Under the pieces are notes generated by a model, which saw only the letters and a list, made by a program, of their open reading frames with translations, was not told the origin of the DNA and ran no database searches. From contig JBBALI010000016.1 in NCBI GenBank assembly GCA_040403095.1, positions 1-64,000 of the forward strand: a DNA stretch of 64,000 bases. Direction: 5' to 3'. Within the stretch, counting starts at the first letter, position 1. Every line of letters starts with the position of its first letter. Below, piece after piece: positions 42,198 to 51,577 of this stretch. Source of the DNA: JAQVCM01 sp040403095. GTDB taxonomy: Bacteria; Bacteroidota; Bacteroidia; Flavobacteriales_D; Crocinitomicaceae. The position numbers and the translations under genes are program-made.

Positions 42198-43507
42198 TCT
42201 AAAGTGTAATTCAATTTTACTTCTGCTTTAATCTGATTTAAAAGACCATAAATTCCAAACATGGTGCGCATCACATAAATCGAGTGTTTTGGTCCACGTG
42301 CGTTATTCATGTTTCTGATTTCTTTGTCTTTGGCAATGTTTTCACCCATGTTATAAATCTGTTTGAAAAATGCATCGTCGCCAAAATCAAAGCTTGGTTG
42401 TCTGAAGGGTTTACCTAGCAATAAAATCATCTCTTCATAGGTGGCAATTAAGAGTTTTTGTTCCGCTTGTGTATCTTCTTCTCTCAATAAATCCAGAGTT
42501 CTGTAAAGTTCGAGTAATCTTACTTTATCGTTTAAAATAGCTGGATCAAGCAATTGAAAATAAGAGTCAAAAAAGTCTGACGGGATTTCTTTTACGCAAC
42601 CAAAATCAATTACACAAAGATTATTTTCAGCATCAACAATGAAATTTCCAGGATGTGGATCAGCGTGTACTTTGCGCAAAACTTTCATTTGAAACAAACA
42701 AAAATCCCACATTGCTTGACCAATTTTATTCCGAATTTCTTGCGTAGGATTTGTTTTCAAAAATTCTGGCAACATTTTTCCATCAATCCAATCCATGGTG
42801 ATGATTCTTTTATTTGACCATTCAGGATAATAAGTCGGAAAACGCAAACCTTCAAGCGGAGCACAATCTCTCGCAATTTCAGTTGCTTGTCTCAATTCGA
42901 GTTCATAATCGGTTTCTTCTAGAAGTTTGGATTCCACTTCGTCCATGTAAACTTTCAAATCTGCTGCTTTCATTTTCATCATCTGAGCGGCCAAAGGTTT
43001 CACCATTTTCAAATCAGAACTGATTGAATCTGCCACACCTGGATATTGAATTTTTACAGCTAAATCTTTGCCGTTTTTGGTGGCTTTGTGCACCTGACCA
43101 ATGCTTGCAGCATGCACTGCGTCTTTGGAGAAAGTGTCAAAAAGGTCAAGCGGTTTTTGGTTGAAATATTGCTGAAAAGTTTTTAAAATCAACGGATAGG
43201 AGAGTGGTGGCGCATTGTATTGAGCCAGAGAGAATTTATCCTGATAAGCTTTAGGTAAAATTTGATTGTCCATGCTCATCATTTGCGCAACTTTCAATGC
43301 GCTTCCTTTCATTTCACTCAAGGATTTGTAAATATCTGCAGCATTGTCTTCATGCAAAGTATCTTTTGATAAGTCTGGATGAATTGCTTTTTTTGCGTAA
43401 TATTTGATATAATTCCCTCCAACTTTAGCTCCAGTTCCAATGATTTTCGCTGCGCGTTTCACTTTGGAAGTAGGAATGCTATTTTGTCCTTCTCCAGCCT
43501 CACTCAT
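42194..43507 (-). CDS. ABC1/UbiB-family protein kinase-like
   Basis: A 437-residue atypical kinase of the ABC1 (AarF/ADCK/UbiB) family, which support isoprenoid-quinone metabolism or lipid handling. Visible features are the Ala-rich loop AASIGQVHKA, the VAIK-like LAVKIQYPG, HADPHPGNFIV in the catalytic loop and VIDFGCVKEI (DFG). The N-terminal KxGQ hallmark reads KVAQ here. No C-terminal membrane helix, unlike E. coli UbiB. It is cotranscribed with a TetR-family gene 2 bases upstream, which suggests the regulator governs it. Confidence 0.85.
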   Translation of the reverse strand: MSEAGEGQNSIPTSKVKRAAKIIGTGAKVGGNYIKYYAKKAIHPDLSKDTLHEDNAADIYKSLSEMKGSALKVAQMMSMDNQILPKAYQDKFSLAQYNAPPLSYPLILKTFQQYFNQKPLDLFDTFSKDAVHAASIGQVHKATKNGKDLAVKIQYPGVADSISSDLKMVKPLAAQMMKMKAADLKVYMDEVESKLLEETDYELELRQATEIARDCAPLEGLRFPTYYPEWSNKRIITMDWIDGKMLPEFLKTNPTQEIRNKIGQAMWDFCLFQMKVLRKVHADPHPGNFIVDAENNLCVIDFGCVKEIPSDFFDSYFQLLDPAILNDKVRLLELYRTLDLLREEDTQAEQKLLIATYEEMILLLGKPFRQPSFDFGDDAFFKQIYNMGENIAKDKEIRNMNNARGPKHSIYVMRTMFGIYGLLNQIKAEVKLNYTLD

Positions 43508-43509
43508 TT

Positions 43510-44145
43510 TTAAAATATTTTAGTTTTCAATGCAAATTTGCCAAAGTCTAACATGGAATCGATTGGACTTGTTCCTAGCATATCAACACTTAAATTCACT
43601 GTTTTTTCGATGGCTGCATCAGTGTTCGCAAATTCAACTGAATCATCATTCATCCAAACACGGAAAAGATAGGTGAAAACCAATTTAAAGCCTTTCGCAA
43701 AATGATTTCCAATGATTGGTCTGTCTTTGATTTCATCAGAAATTTTGCCATCACTCAAAATATTTTCAACACGAGTTTCCATTTCTTCGAAAAACAATTT
43801 CCAGTCTTTCATCGTTTGAGGAGCTTTTTTTAGATCATTGTATTTTAGCAACAAATAAGATCTTTGTGTTTGAAATTGTTCAAAAAGTGTGAAATACAAT
43901 GCCAACAATTTTTCACGAGCAGAAAAACTTCCATACTGCGGATCTTCATCCATGATTGAAAGTGTTTTCTTTAACAGATTTAATGGAATCGACTGCTGAA
44001 CTTGCTCTAAATTTCCAAAACTTTGGTAAAATACAGTTTCTTCAATTTTGATTTTTTTAGTCAATTCAAATACTGAATGCGGTGCGCGACCATTAAGTAA
44101 TTCAAACTCAATGTACCCTTTGGTTATTTTTTCTTCGGTTGTCAT
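43510..44145 (-). CDS. TetR-family regulator
   Basis: A 211-residue helical protein with an N-terminal HTH-like segment (KITKGYIEFELLNG ... ELTKKIKIEETVFYQSFGNLEQV) and a long C-terminal ligand domain, as in TetR-type proteins. The HTH deviates from the common TxxxIAxxAGVS pattern, with an unusual FELTKKIKI in place of it. It is upstream of, and almost contiguous with, the ABC1-kinase gene. Regulation of that gene and of membrane or lipid functions is inference. Confidence 0.75.
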   Translation of the reverse strand: MTTEEKITKGYIEFELLNGRAPHSVFELTKKIKIEETVFYQSFGNLEQVQQSIPLNLLKKTLSIMDEDPQYGSFSAREKLLALYFTLFEQFQTQRSYLLLKYNDLKKAPQTMKDWKLFFEEMETRVENILSDGKISDEIKDRPIIGNHFAKGFKLVFTYLFRVWMNDDSVEFANTDAAIEKTVNLSVDMLGTSPIDSMLDFGKFALKTKIF

Positions 44146-44465
44146 GTTGTAATATTTACATAATGAGTCTTAAAATTACTACAGATAATTGGATAAATAT
44201 TCGAAAAATCTATATTTTTTTTCACCGTTTTGAATTTTTAAGAATTACTCAAAAAGAGTGCACATTTATTGTTGATTCACCTTTGTTGTTAAGGTAATTT
44301 TTCTAATTATCTTCTTCTTTAACAATCAGTTTTTTTATTTGTTTGGGAATAATAGAAGAATATATTAAAGTTTGGTTAACATTCATTGTTTTTGAAAGCA
44401 ACCTTTCTGCTAAAAATGTATCTTTGTTGTAATACTTTATTTCTAGAATTTTCGTTAATACTCCT
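44146..44465. other. Gene-free divergent interval
   Basis: The 320 AT-rich bases between the TetR-family gene and a large T9SS cargo gene hold a perfect -7 box (TATCTTTG, 44419-44426) for the latter. No hairpin, repeat or reading frame of note is seen in the rest. Confidence 0.6.
44419..44426 (+). promoter_or_regulatory. -7 promoter element of the T9SS type B protein gene
   Basis: TATCTTTG lies 39 bases before the ATG at 44466. Confidence 0.65.
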
Positions 44466-47400
44466 ATGCGTTATCTCTTTCTATTTTTTTTAGTTCTGAT
44501 TTCTAATTTTTCTCGCGCTACTCATGTTATGGGAGGGGAGATTACTTGGACTTGTCAGGGCGGAAATTACGTTTTTGAATTGATTTTTTACCGTGACTGT
44601 AATGGCGCAGAAGTAAATACTGTTAGCGAAACAATCCAAGTTTGGAATCATCCTACTCTCACAAGCATTGATGTTGCTTTTATATCTAGAACAGATATTT
44701 CTCCAATTTGTAGTCAAGTTGCTGGTTCACCGCCTCAATTGGCTTGCGGAACTGGAACTGGAGGAGGAAATGGAATTGGTGCGATTGAAAAAGTTACTTA
44801 CAGAAGTTTACCCATTACATTGGCAGGAATTCCGCCTGTTGGAGGTTGGATTTTTACAGCGCAAAACTTTTCTAGAAGCAATGCAATTACCAATTTGGTC
44901 AATCCTTCAAATTACGGGATAACTATTTCAGCTTATATGTTTGCTGTTCCAAATTCCCCAACTGGATGCGTGGATTCTTCACCAAAATTTTTGCAAGAAC
45001 CTTATTTGGTAACGTGTGCAGGATCTCCGTATGTTTATAACATGAATGCAGTTGATGCTGATTTAGATTCAATTGCAATCAGTTTCGGCGCACCTTTGAA
45101 TAATTTCAATTCAGGCGTTTTTAATCCTCCTGCAAATCCAATTGAGGTTCCCTTTGAAGTTGGATTTAACGCTAATTCGCCAACGCCAGATAATTCATTC
45201 AACGGAGCAAATGTTCCCACTTCGGTCAATAATAGCACTGGAGAATTGACATTTTTAAGCAATACAATTGGAAATTTTGTTGTCAAGGTGATCGTTAAAT
45301 CATACAGAAATGGCGTATTGATTGCCCAAGTTGAGCGTGAAATACAATTGGCTGTAATCAATTGTCTTCCAACAAATAATGCGCCTGTAATTGCTGGTCC
45401 ATTTGGTGGATTGTTTGAAACAACAATCAACGCGGGTGATTTGGTGAATTTCAATTTGGCTTCTTCTGACGTTGAATTATTGCAAGATGGTACACCACAA
45501 AATAATTTATTGACTGCCTCAGGCTTGATGTTTGGAACCAATTATACAAGCAATACAGGTTGTGGAATTTTTCCTTGTGCTACATTAAATTCAACGCCTA
45601 CGATCACAGGTGTACAAGGAGTTTCAACGAATTTCAATTGGCAAACAAGTTGCGACCATTTGGTAAATCAATATGGTATTGTGGCTGAAGAAGTACCTTA
45701 TCATTTTGTTTTCAAAGTGCAAGACAATTACTGTCAAGTTCCCAAAGTGACTTATGCCACAGTTACAATCCATGTCAAAAATCCGGGCATCATTCAACCG
45801 CCAAAAATCAATTGCATCCAAACTGCTGTCAACGGAAATATTACAATAAATTGGACGCCGCCAACTGATCCAAACGGAACATTTGTCTCTTATGTAATCA
45901 GAAGAGTTTCTTCCGTTAATGCAATTGCAAGCGTCAATAATATCAATTTGAGTTCTTATAATATCGCTGGTATTACTACACCTGAATCTTTTTACATCCA
46001 AGTTATTTCTGGTTGCAATGGCAATACAGTTTTATCAAGTGATACTGTTTCTAACATTGTTTTGTCATTGACAAATCCATCTAACGGAACGGCAGTTTTG
46101 AGTTGGAATGAACCAGTTTCTCCTTATAATCCTGAACTAAATCCTTATTACCATATCATGCGAGAATATCCAGCTGGGACTTGGACTTTAATCGACAGTG
46201 TAGCCTACGGAACGCAAACATTCAAGGATACAATAGATATTTGTGATGCATTTTTGAATTATCAAATTGTCTTGCCAACTACAAGTTGTGATTTTACGAG
46301 TAACATTGTTGGCGACAATTTCGAAGACATGATCACACCGGATATTCCAATCATTTCTTCTGTTACAATTGATACTTTGACTGGTGATGTTACAATCACT
46401 TGGGATATAAATGGTCAAGAAGATACATACGGATATGTAGTTTATATGGCTGATCCAGATGGTGTTTTGTTTGAATTAGATACAACGTGGGGAATCAATA
46501 GTAATTCTTATACGTTTAGCCCAAATACTTCAACCTCTGCGTTGATGTTTTCTGTGGCAGCGTTCGATTCTTGTTTCACCGTTTCAACACCTTCAACTTA
46601 TCAAACCTCAGCCAAAAGTGATCTGAATACCACCGTTTTTGTTCAATATTCGTATAATGTTTGCGGACAAACGGCGAATTTAACTTGGACACCATACATT
46701 GGTTGGCCAGATTTTCTCGAATATGAAATTTACGGTCGAATGAATGGTGGGCCTTGGACTTTGTTCGGTACATCGATATCTCCCAATTTTTCAATTCCTG
46801 TTTTAGGTTTACAACTTTATGATTTTGTGATTCGTTCAAAAAGTGTTTCTGGAAATCAATCGTTTTCAAACAAAATCAATGTTTCTGCTGTTGCTCCAAG
46901 CGCTCCTTCATTTAATTACATTCGAGTTGCGACTGTAATCGATAAAAAGATTACCATCAGACACGACATAGAACTTGTTGGCGGAATCAAAGAATTGTCT
47001 TTAGAGCGAAAAAATGAAGTGGGTATTTTCGAAGCAGTTCAAACAATACCCGCTGCAAATAGTTTCAATACTTTCATTGATGAAGATGTAAATACCGACC
47101 GATATAGTTACACATACCGCGTCAGAATTATCGATAGTTGCGGAAATCAGGCAGGAGCATCCAATGAAGTTACAACGATTTTATTGAAAGTTCAATCAGA
47201 TGAAATCAATATGAAAAATTATGTGAGTTGGTCGCCATACATGGGCTTTAATGGAAGTATTATTAGATACAATTTATATAGAGGTTTTGACGGCGTTTAC
47301 GATTGGTCTCCATTGGCTGTTTTGTCAACCAATCATTTAAACTTTGTAGATAATTTAATTAACTATTTTGATTTAAGTGGTAAAATTTGCTACTACGTCG

Positions 47401-47753
47401 AAGCTGTTGAATCAATGAATATTTATGCTTTTTCAGAAATCAGTCGTTCGAATGAAACGTGTTCAATTTATGAGCCACTGATCTATATTCCAAATGCTTT
47501 CACGCCAGGGGGCATCAATCCGATTTTTAAACCTGTTGTCTCTTTGATAAATCCAAATTCTTATAAACTTTCGATTTTAAGCCGTTGGGGTGATGTGATT
47601 TTTGAAAGCAAAGACATGAATGAAGGTTGGGACGGAACAATTACGCTTTCAGATCAGAAAGCAGAAACCGGCTTGTACATGTATGTGTTGAGAGTCAAAG
47701 ATGGTGATGGAGAAGAAATTACTAAACGGGGACATGTTTCACTATTGAGATAA
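44466..47753 (+). CDS. Large secreted protein with T9SS type B (gliding-associated) C-terminal domain
   Basis: A 1095-residue surface protein. The signal peptide (about 1-18, ending SRA) is followed by the THVMGGEITWTCQGG opening typical of Flavobacteriales adhesin-like cargo proteins. Several fibronectin- or immunoglobulin-like beta domains fill the middle (for example INWTPPTDPNG, TWDINGQEDTYGY). The last roughly 90 residues are the gliding-motility-associated C-terminal domain (IPNAFTPGGINPIF ... GWDGTI ... YMYVLRVKDGDG), the type B T9SS signal. Type B cargoes are often secreted with a SprF partner, which is not adjacent. Likely adhesin or surface structure. Confidence 0.85.
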   Translation: MRYLFLFFLVLISNFSRATHVMGGEITWTCQGGNYVFELIFYRDCNGAEVNTVSETIQVWNHPTLTSIDVAFISRTDISPICSQVAGSPPQLACGTGTGGGNGIGAIEKVTYRSLPITLAGIPPVGGWIFTAQNFSRSNAITNLVNPSNYGITISAYMFAVPNSPTGCVDSSPKFLQEPYLVTCAGSPYVYNMNAVDADLDSIAISFGAPLNNFNSGVFNPPANPIEVPFEVGFNANSPTPDNSFNGANVPTSVNNSTGELTFLSNTIGNFVVKVIVKSYRNGVLIAQVEREIQLAVINCLPTNNAPVIAGPFGGLFETTINAGDLVNFNLASSDVELLQDGTPQNNLLTASGLMFGTNYTSNTGCGIFPCATLNSTPTITGVQGVSTNFNWQTSCDHLVNQYGIVAEEVPYHFVFKVQDNYCQVPKVTYATVTIHVKNPGIIQPPKINCIQTAVNGNITINWTPPTDPNGTFVSYVIRRVSSVNAIASVNNINLSSYNIAGITTPESFYIQVISGCNGNTVLSSDTVSNIVLSLTNPSNGTAVLSWNEPVSPYNPELNPYYHIMREYPAGTWTLIDSVAYGTQTFKDTIDICDAFLNYQIVLPTTSCDFTSNIVGDNFEDMITPDIPIISSVTIDTLTGDVTITWDINGQEDTYGYVVYMADPDGVLFELDTTWGINSNSYTFSPNTSTSALMFSVAAFDSCFTVSTPSTYQTSAKSDLNTTVFVQYSYNVCGQTANLTWTPYIGWPDFLEYEIYGRMNGGPWTLFGTSISPNFSIPVLGLQLYDFVIRSKSVSGNQSFSNKINVSAVAPSAPSFNYIRVATVIDKKITIRHDIELVGGIKELSLERKNEVGIFEAVQTIPAANSFNTFIDEDVNTDRYSYTYRVRIIDSCGNQAGASNEVTTILLKVQSDEINMKNYVSWSPYMGFNGSIIRYNLYRGFDGVYDWSPLAVLSTNHLNFVDNLINYFDLSGKICYYVEAVESMNIYAFSEISRSNETCSIYEPLIYIPNAFTPGGINPIFKPVVSLINPNSYKLSILSRWGDVIFESKDMNEGWDGTITLSDQKAETGLYMYVLRVKDGDGEEITKRGHVSLLR

Positions 47754-47756
47754 TCT

Positions 47757-48710
47757 ATGCGTTCTTTCAGAAAAATAAATGCACAATCGGATGAAAACAC
47801 CGGATTTGGAACCAATGCAAGTCGCTACGGTGGAAGATTTGTAAATAAAGATGGAACAGCAAATGTCGAAAAACGAGGTCTCAATTTTTTCCAAAGAATC
47901 AGTTGGTACCACACCCTGATTGATATGCCACTGTATAAGTTTTTGGGTATTTTATTTCTATTTTACATTCTTTTAAACTTCATTTTTGCTGTCATTTATT
48001 ACTTAATTGGCGTTCATTATTTAGAAGGAATTGATGCTAGCTTGTCTGAGATTGACAAATTTGGAAAGGCATTTTTTTTCAGTGCCCAAACTTTTACGAC
48101 AGTTGGTTATGGACATATTAGCCCAAGTGGATTTTTAGCAAGTACCATTTCGTCCGCAGAAGCTTTAATCGGATTGTTGAGTTTCGCGATTGCAACAGGA
48201 TTATTTTTTGGAAGATTTAGTAAACCAATTGCTTACATTCAATTTTCAAAAAATGCGCTAATTGCTCCTTACAAAGACAAAACAGCTTTGATGTTGAGAA
48301 TGGTTCCATACAAAAACACGAATTTCACGGATGCCGAAGCCAAAATTACCTTAGGAATTGAAATGGAAGAAAATGGGATTTTGGTCAACAAGTTTTATAC
48401 ACTCAAATTGGAACTCGCAAGAGTAAACACGTTGACTTTGAGTTGGACTTTGGTACATCCAATAGATGAAGAAAGTCCTTTGTTCAATTTTACCAAAGAA
48501 GATTATGTAAATCTAGATGGCGAAATAATGATTTTTGTGAAAACTTTTGATGACATGTTCAGCAATACCGTTGCAATCAATACATCCTACACTTTTAAAG
48601 AAGTTGTTTACGGTGCAAAATTCGACATCATGTATGAACAAAATCAAGCCAACACACATACAATTTTGTATTTAGACAAATTGAATTCTTTTACACCAAT
48701 GGAAATTTGA
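47757..48710 (+). CDS. Inward-rectifier-type (Kir) potassium channel
   Basis: A 317-residue prokaryotic Kir channel. Two membrane helices (about 63-86 and 134-155) flank a pore helix and selectivity filter TVGYG (115-119). The C-terminal cytoplasmic domain (about 165-317) is the immunoglobulin-like assembly domain of KirBac proteins. Residues 1-50 form a soluble N-terminal slide region. It follows the type B cargo gene by 3 bases, so it may be cotranscribed although no functional link is evident. Confidence 0.92.
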   Translation: MRSFRKINAQSDENTGFGTNASRYGGRFVNKDGTANVEKRGLNFFQRISWYHTLIDMPLYKFLGILFLFYILLNFIFAVIYYLIGVHYLEGIDASLSEIDKFGKAFFFSAQTFTTVGYGHISPSGFLASTISSAEALIGLLSFAIATGLFFGRFSKPIAYIQFSKNALIAPYKDKTALMLRMVPYKNTNFTDAEAKITLGIEMEENGILVNKFYTLKLELARVNTLTLSWTLVHPIDEESPLFNFTKEDYVNLDGEIMIFVKTFDDMFSNTVAINTSYTFKEVVYGAKFDIMYEQNQANTHTILYLDKLNSFTPMEI

Positions 48711-48763
48711 AATTCTATTTTAATTTTTTAAATCATTGAATCAAAACAATTTTGAATAAACTC

Positions 48764-49867
48764 ATGAGAAATATTTTCTTAATCATCTTAGCTGGAAGCT
48801 TGATTTCTGGTGTAATTCTTTTTTATCCGATTGAAACCAAAGCGAAAGAAAAAAGTCAAGTAAGCAAAGTAGAAAATCCTGAAAATGAAGTTGTAGATTC
48901 AATCATCACACTTGTTGCTGTTGGCGATATGATGCTAGGAACCAATTTTCCAGATCCATCTTATCTTCCTGCTTCAGACGTTTTTTTACTTTCTCCCATG
49001 CACCCTTTCATTCAAAATGCGGATATCGCTTTTGGAAATTTAGAGGGAACTGTTTTGAACGAAGGTGGTCAAGTTAAAAAATGCAGCGATCCGTCCAAAT
49101 GTTACGCATTTCGTCAACCTGAATATTTCGTGGACCAATATAAAGAAGCAGGTTTTGACATTCTTTCAATTGCAAATAACCACATGGGAGATTTTGGCGA
49201 TGTTGGAAGAAAAAACACGCAACGTATCTTGAAAGAAAAAGGAATCCATTTTGCTGGATTAGACGATTGTCCTTGGGATACAATTACTTTAAATGGCGTG
49301 AAATATGGTTTCACAGCTTTTGCTCCAAATACAGCTTGTTTGCAAATCACTGATTATGTTCAAGCGCAAGAAATTGTTGCCAAATTGGATAAAATGTGTG
49401 ACATTGTGATTGTTTCTTTTCACGGCGGTGCAGAAGGTTCTTCCAAAACACATGTGACGCGCAAGACTGAAATTTTCTACGAAGAAAATAGGGGAAATGT
49501 GTATGAATTTGCGAGAAAAGTAATTGATTCTGGTGCTGATATTGTTCTGGGACACGGACCACACGTGACTCGCGCAATAGACTATTATAAAGGAAGATTT
49601 ATTACTTATTCCATGGGCAATTTTTGCACCTATGGAAGATTTAATCTGAATGGGATTAGCGGAATGGCTCCGCTCTTTGAAATCAAAATGAAACGCGATG
49701 GATCTTTTGTTTCGGGGAAAGTAATTTCAACCAAGCAATTGGGAAATGGTGGTCCAGTGTTGGATTCACTTGGTGGCGCGTTTGGTCAAATCAAACTTTT
49801 GACAGGAATTGATATTCCAGAATTGAAAGTAAAATTTGAAGGGAACGGAAATTTTAAATTTGAGTAA
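48764..49867 (+). CDS. CapA/PGA synthesis-type metallophosphatase-like protein
   Basis: A 367-residue exported protein of the CapA (PGA_cap) family, which resemble calcineurin-like phosphoesterases and take part in poly-gamma-glutamate capsule or other polymer export. The N-terminal hydrophobic segment (about 4-22) is a membrane anchor. The core shows LVAVGDMMLGTNFP, AFGNLEGTV, SIANNHMGDFG, IVSFHGGAE and VLGHGPHVTRA, which together contribute the metal ligands. No other pgs/cap genes are near, so a capsule role is uncertain. ATG 48764 is preferred to the TTG at 48752. Confidence 0.85.
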   Translation: MRNIFLIILAGSLISGVILFYPIETKAKEKSQVSKVENPENEVVDSIITLVAVGDMMLGTNFPDPSYLPASDVFLLSPMHPFIQNADIAFGNLEGTVLNEGGQVKKCSDPSKCYAFRQPEYFVDQYKEAGFDILSIANNHMGDFGDVGRKNTQRILKEKGIHFAGLDDCPWDTITLNGVKYGFTAFAPNTACLQITDYVQAQEIVAKLDKMCDIVIVSFHGGAEGSSKTHVTRKTEIFYEENRGNVYEFARKVIDSGADIVLGHGPHVTRAIDYYKGRFITYSMGNFCTYGRFNLNGISGMAPLFEIKMKRDGSFVSGKVISTKQLGNGGPVLDSLGGAFGQIKLLTGIDIPELKVKFEGNGNFKFE

Positions 49868-49878
49868 CAATTTTCGAT

Positions 49879-50586
49879 TTAGAACGCAATCTTTATCACT
49901 TTCTCTTTGCTGCAATTCGCTCTATTGATTGGAATAATCGTTTTTTTATTTGGTTCCACAATCAACATTTCATCAGCAAACTCTAAGCAAAGTTCCAAAT
50001 CATGAGAAGATTGAATGATGCAAACATTCGCGTTTTTAGCTACTTTTTGTAATAATTTTTGAACTGACATGCGATTTGCATAATCCAAAAATGCAGTTGG
50101 TTCATCTAATACAATTACTGGCGTTTTTTGCACCAACGCTTTGGCAATAGAAGCAATTTGTCTTTCACCGTCACTTAATTCTGAAGTGTCTTTTTGTAAA
50201 AACGATTCAATTCCCAATTCAGCGCTAATTTCATCCACCAATTTCCAATCTTCCTCAGCTAATTTACCTAAAAAGTTGGTGTATGGCGCTCGTCCCATGG
50301 CGATAAAATCTCTTGTCGATAAATGTTGAACGCCTTCAAATTTGGAAGGAACATGCGCCACCAATTTCGCTCTTTGATTGGCTGAAATTTGATGAATGTT
50401 TTGACCATTGATATCAATTTCTCCTTTGATTGTTGGAATCAATCCCAAAACCGTGTGAATAAAGGTCGTTTTCCCAATGCCGTTTTTTCCAATAATCGCA
50501 TAAAATTTTCCAGTTTCAAGCACGAGATTCTCGATCGACAAAAGCGCTGAATGGTAGCCAATTTCAATGTTTTTTAATTCTATCAT
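49879..50586 (-). CDS. ABC importer ATP-binding protein (Fec/Btu type)
   Basis: A 235-residue ATPase with Walker A GKNGIGKT (33-40), signature LSDGERQ, Walker B VIVLDEP and H-loop SSHD. It is the third gene of a substrate-binding protein/permease/ATPase importer and lies 1 base after the permease. It resembles ATPases for iron-siderophore, haem or cobalamin uptake; the substrate cannot be told from this subunit. Confidence 0.92.
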   Translation of the reverse strand: MIELKNIEIGYHSALLSIENLVLETGKFYAIIGKNGIGKTTFIHTVLGLIPTIKGEIDINGQNIHQISANQRAKLVAHVPSKFEGVQHLSTRDFIAMGRAPYTNFLGKLAEEDWKLVDEISAELGIESFLQKDTSELSDGERQIASIAKALVQKTPVIVLDEPTAFLDYANRMSVQKLLQKVAKNANVCIIQSSHDLELCLEFADEMLIVEPNKKTIIPINRANCSKEKVIKIAF

Positions 50587-50587
50587 C

Positions 50588-51577
50588 TTAGAACTTTTTC
50601 AGGATTATCCAAACAACAACTGGCGCACCAATCAAAGCTGTAACAGCATTCAGTGGTAAAACAAAATACGGCTCAATCCATAAAATCAGTAAATCACAAA
50701 AAAGCAAAGTACACGCGCCAACGAGCGCTGAGCCAATGATCAATTGTAAATGATTTTGCGTTTTGTAAAGCAATTTGACCATGTTCGGTACTGCTAAACC
50801 AATAAAAGAAATGGGTCCACAATAAGCTGTAATTAGTCCTGCGAAAATGGATGTGACCACAATAATCAACATTCGGAAAGATTTCATTTGAATGCCCAAT
50901 AATTGCGTAGGTTTTTCTCCAATCACCAATATATTCAATGGTTTAATTAAAAAAATCAGCGCAAAAATACCAGCAATGAAAACCCCAAAAATCAAAGGGA
51001 TTTGATTGAAATTCACTTGTTGCATCGAGCCAAATCCCCACAAAGTGAACGCTTTGATTTGATTGGCTTGCGACGAAACTTGTAACACTTGAATCAACGC
51101 GCTTGTAAAACTTCCCAACATCATCCCAATCAACAGCAAAGAAATTTGCGATTTCACAAACATCGAGAAGAACAAAATAATCAAACTAAAAATCAATGCG
51201 CCAATCAATGCAATTACCACAATTCCAATGTCCGACGTAAAGAATGAAATTCCTGTCATCATTGTAATCGCTACGCACAAACTTGCACCTGAAGTAATTC
51301 CCAATACTGACGGACCAGCCAATGGATTATTGAATAATGTTTGCATCAATAATCCTGCGATGGAAAGTCCCATGCCAGCAAAAATCGCCATAAATGTCCG
51401 CGGAATTCGCAATTCACGGTAAATGATTAAGCTCTGATCATTAGCGTCGAAATGAAAAATACTGCTGAAAATTTTCCCGAAGTTAAGTCCAAAGATTCCA
51501 CCATTTACATGAATGAGAATCAATGCGAAAAGCAGGACAATGAGACTCCATGATACGATATTTCGACTCATTCTCAT
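50588..51577 (-). CDS. ABC importer permease (FecCD/BtuC family)
   Basis: A 329-residue membrane protein with about ten helices. It carries the FecCD family segments RIPRTFMAIFAGMGLSIAGLLMQ and NPLAGPSVLGITSGA near the N-terminus, and YCGPISFIGLAVPN in the coupling-helix region. It overlaps the substrate-binding protein gene by 4 bases (ATGA). Confidence 0.93.
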   Translation of the reverse strand: MRMSRNIVSWSLIVLLFALILIHVNGGIFGLNFGKIFSSIFHFDANDQSLIIYRELRIPRTFMAIFAGMGLSIAGLLMQTLFNNPLAGPSVLGITSGASLCVAITMMTGISFFTSDIGIVVIALIGALIFSLIILFFSMFVKSQISLLLIGMMLGSFTSALIQVLQVSSQANQIKAFTLWGFGSMQQVNFNQIPLIFGVFIAGIFALIFLIKPLNILVIGEKPTQLLGIQMKSFRMLIIVVTSIFAGLITAYCGPISFIGLAVPNMVKLLYKTQNHLQLIIGSALVGACTLLFCDLLILWIEPYFVLPLNAVTALIGAPVVVWIILKKF

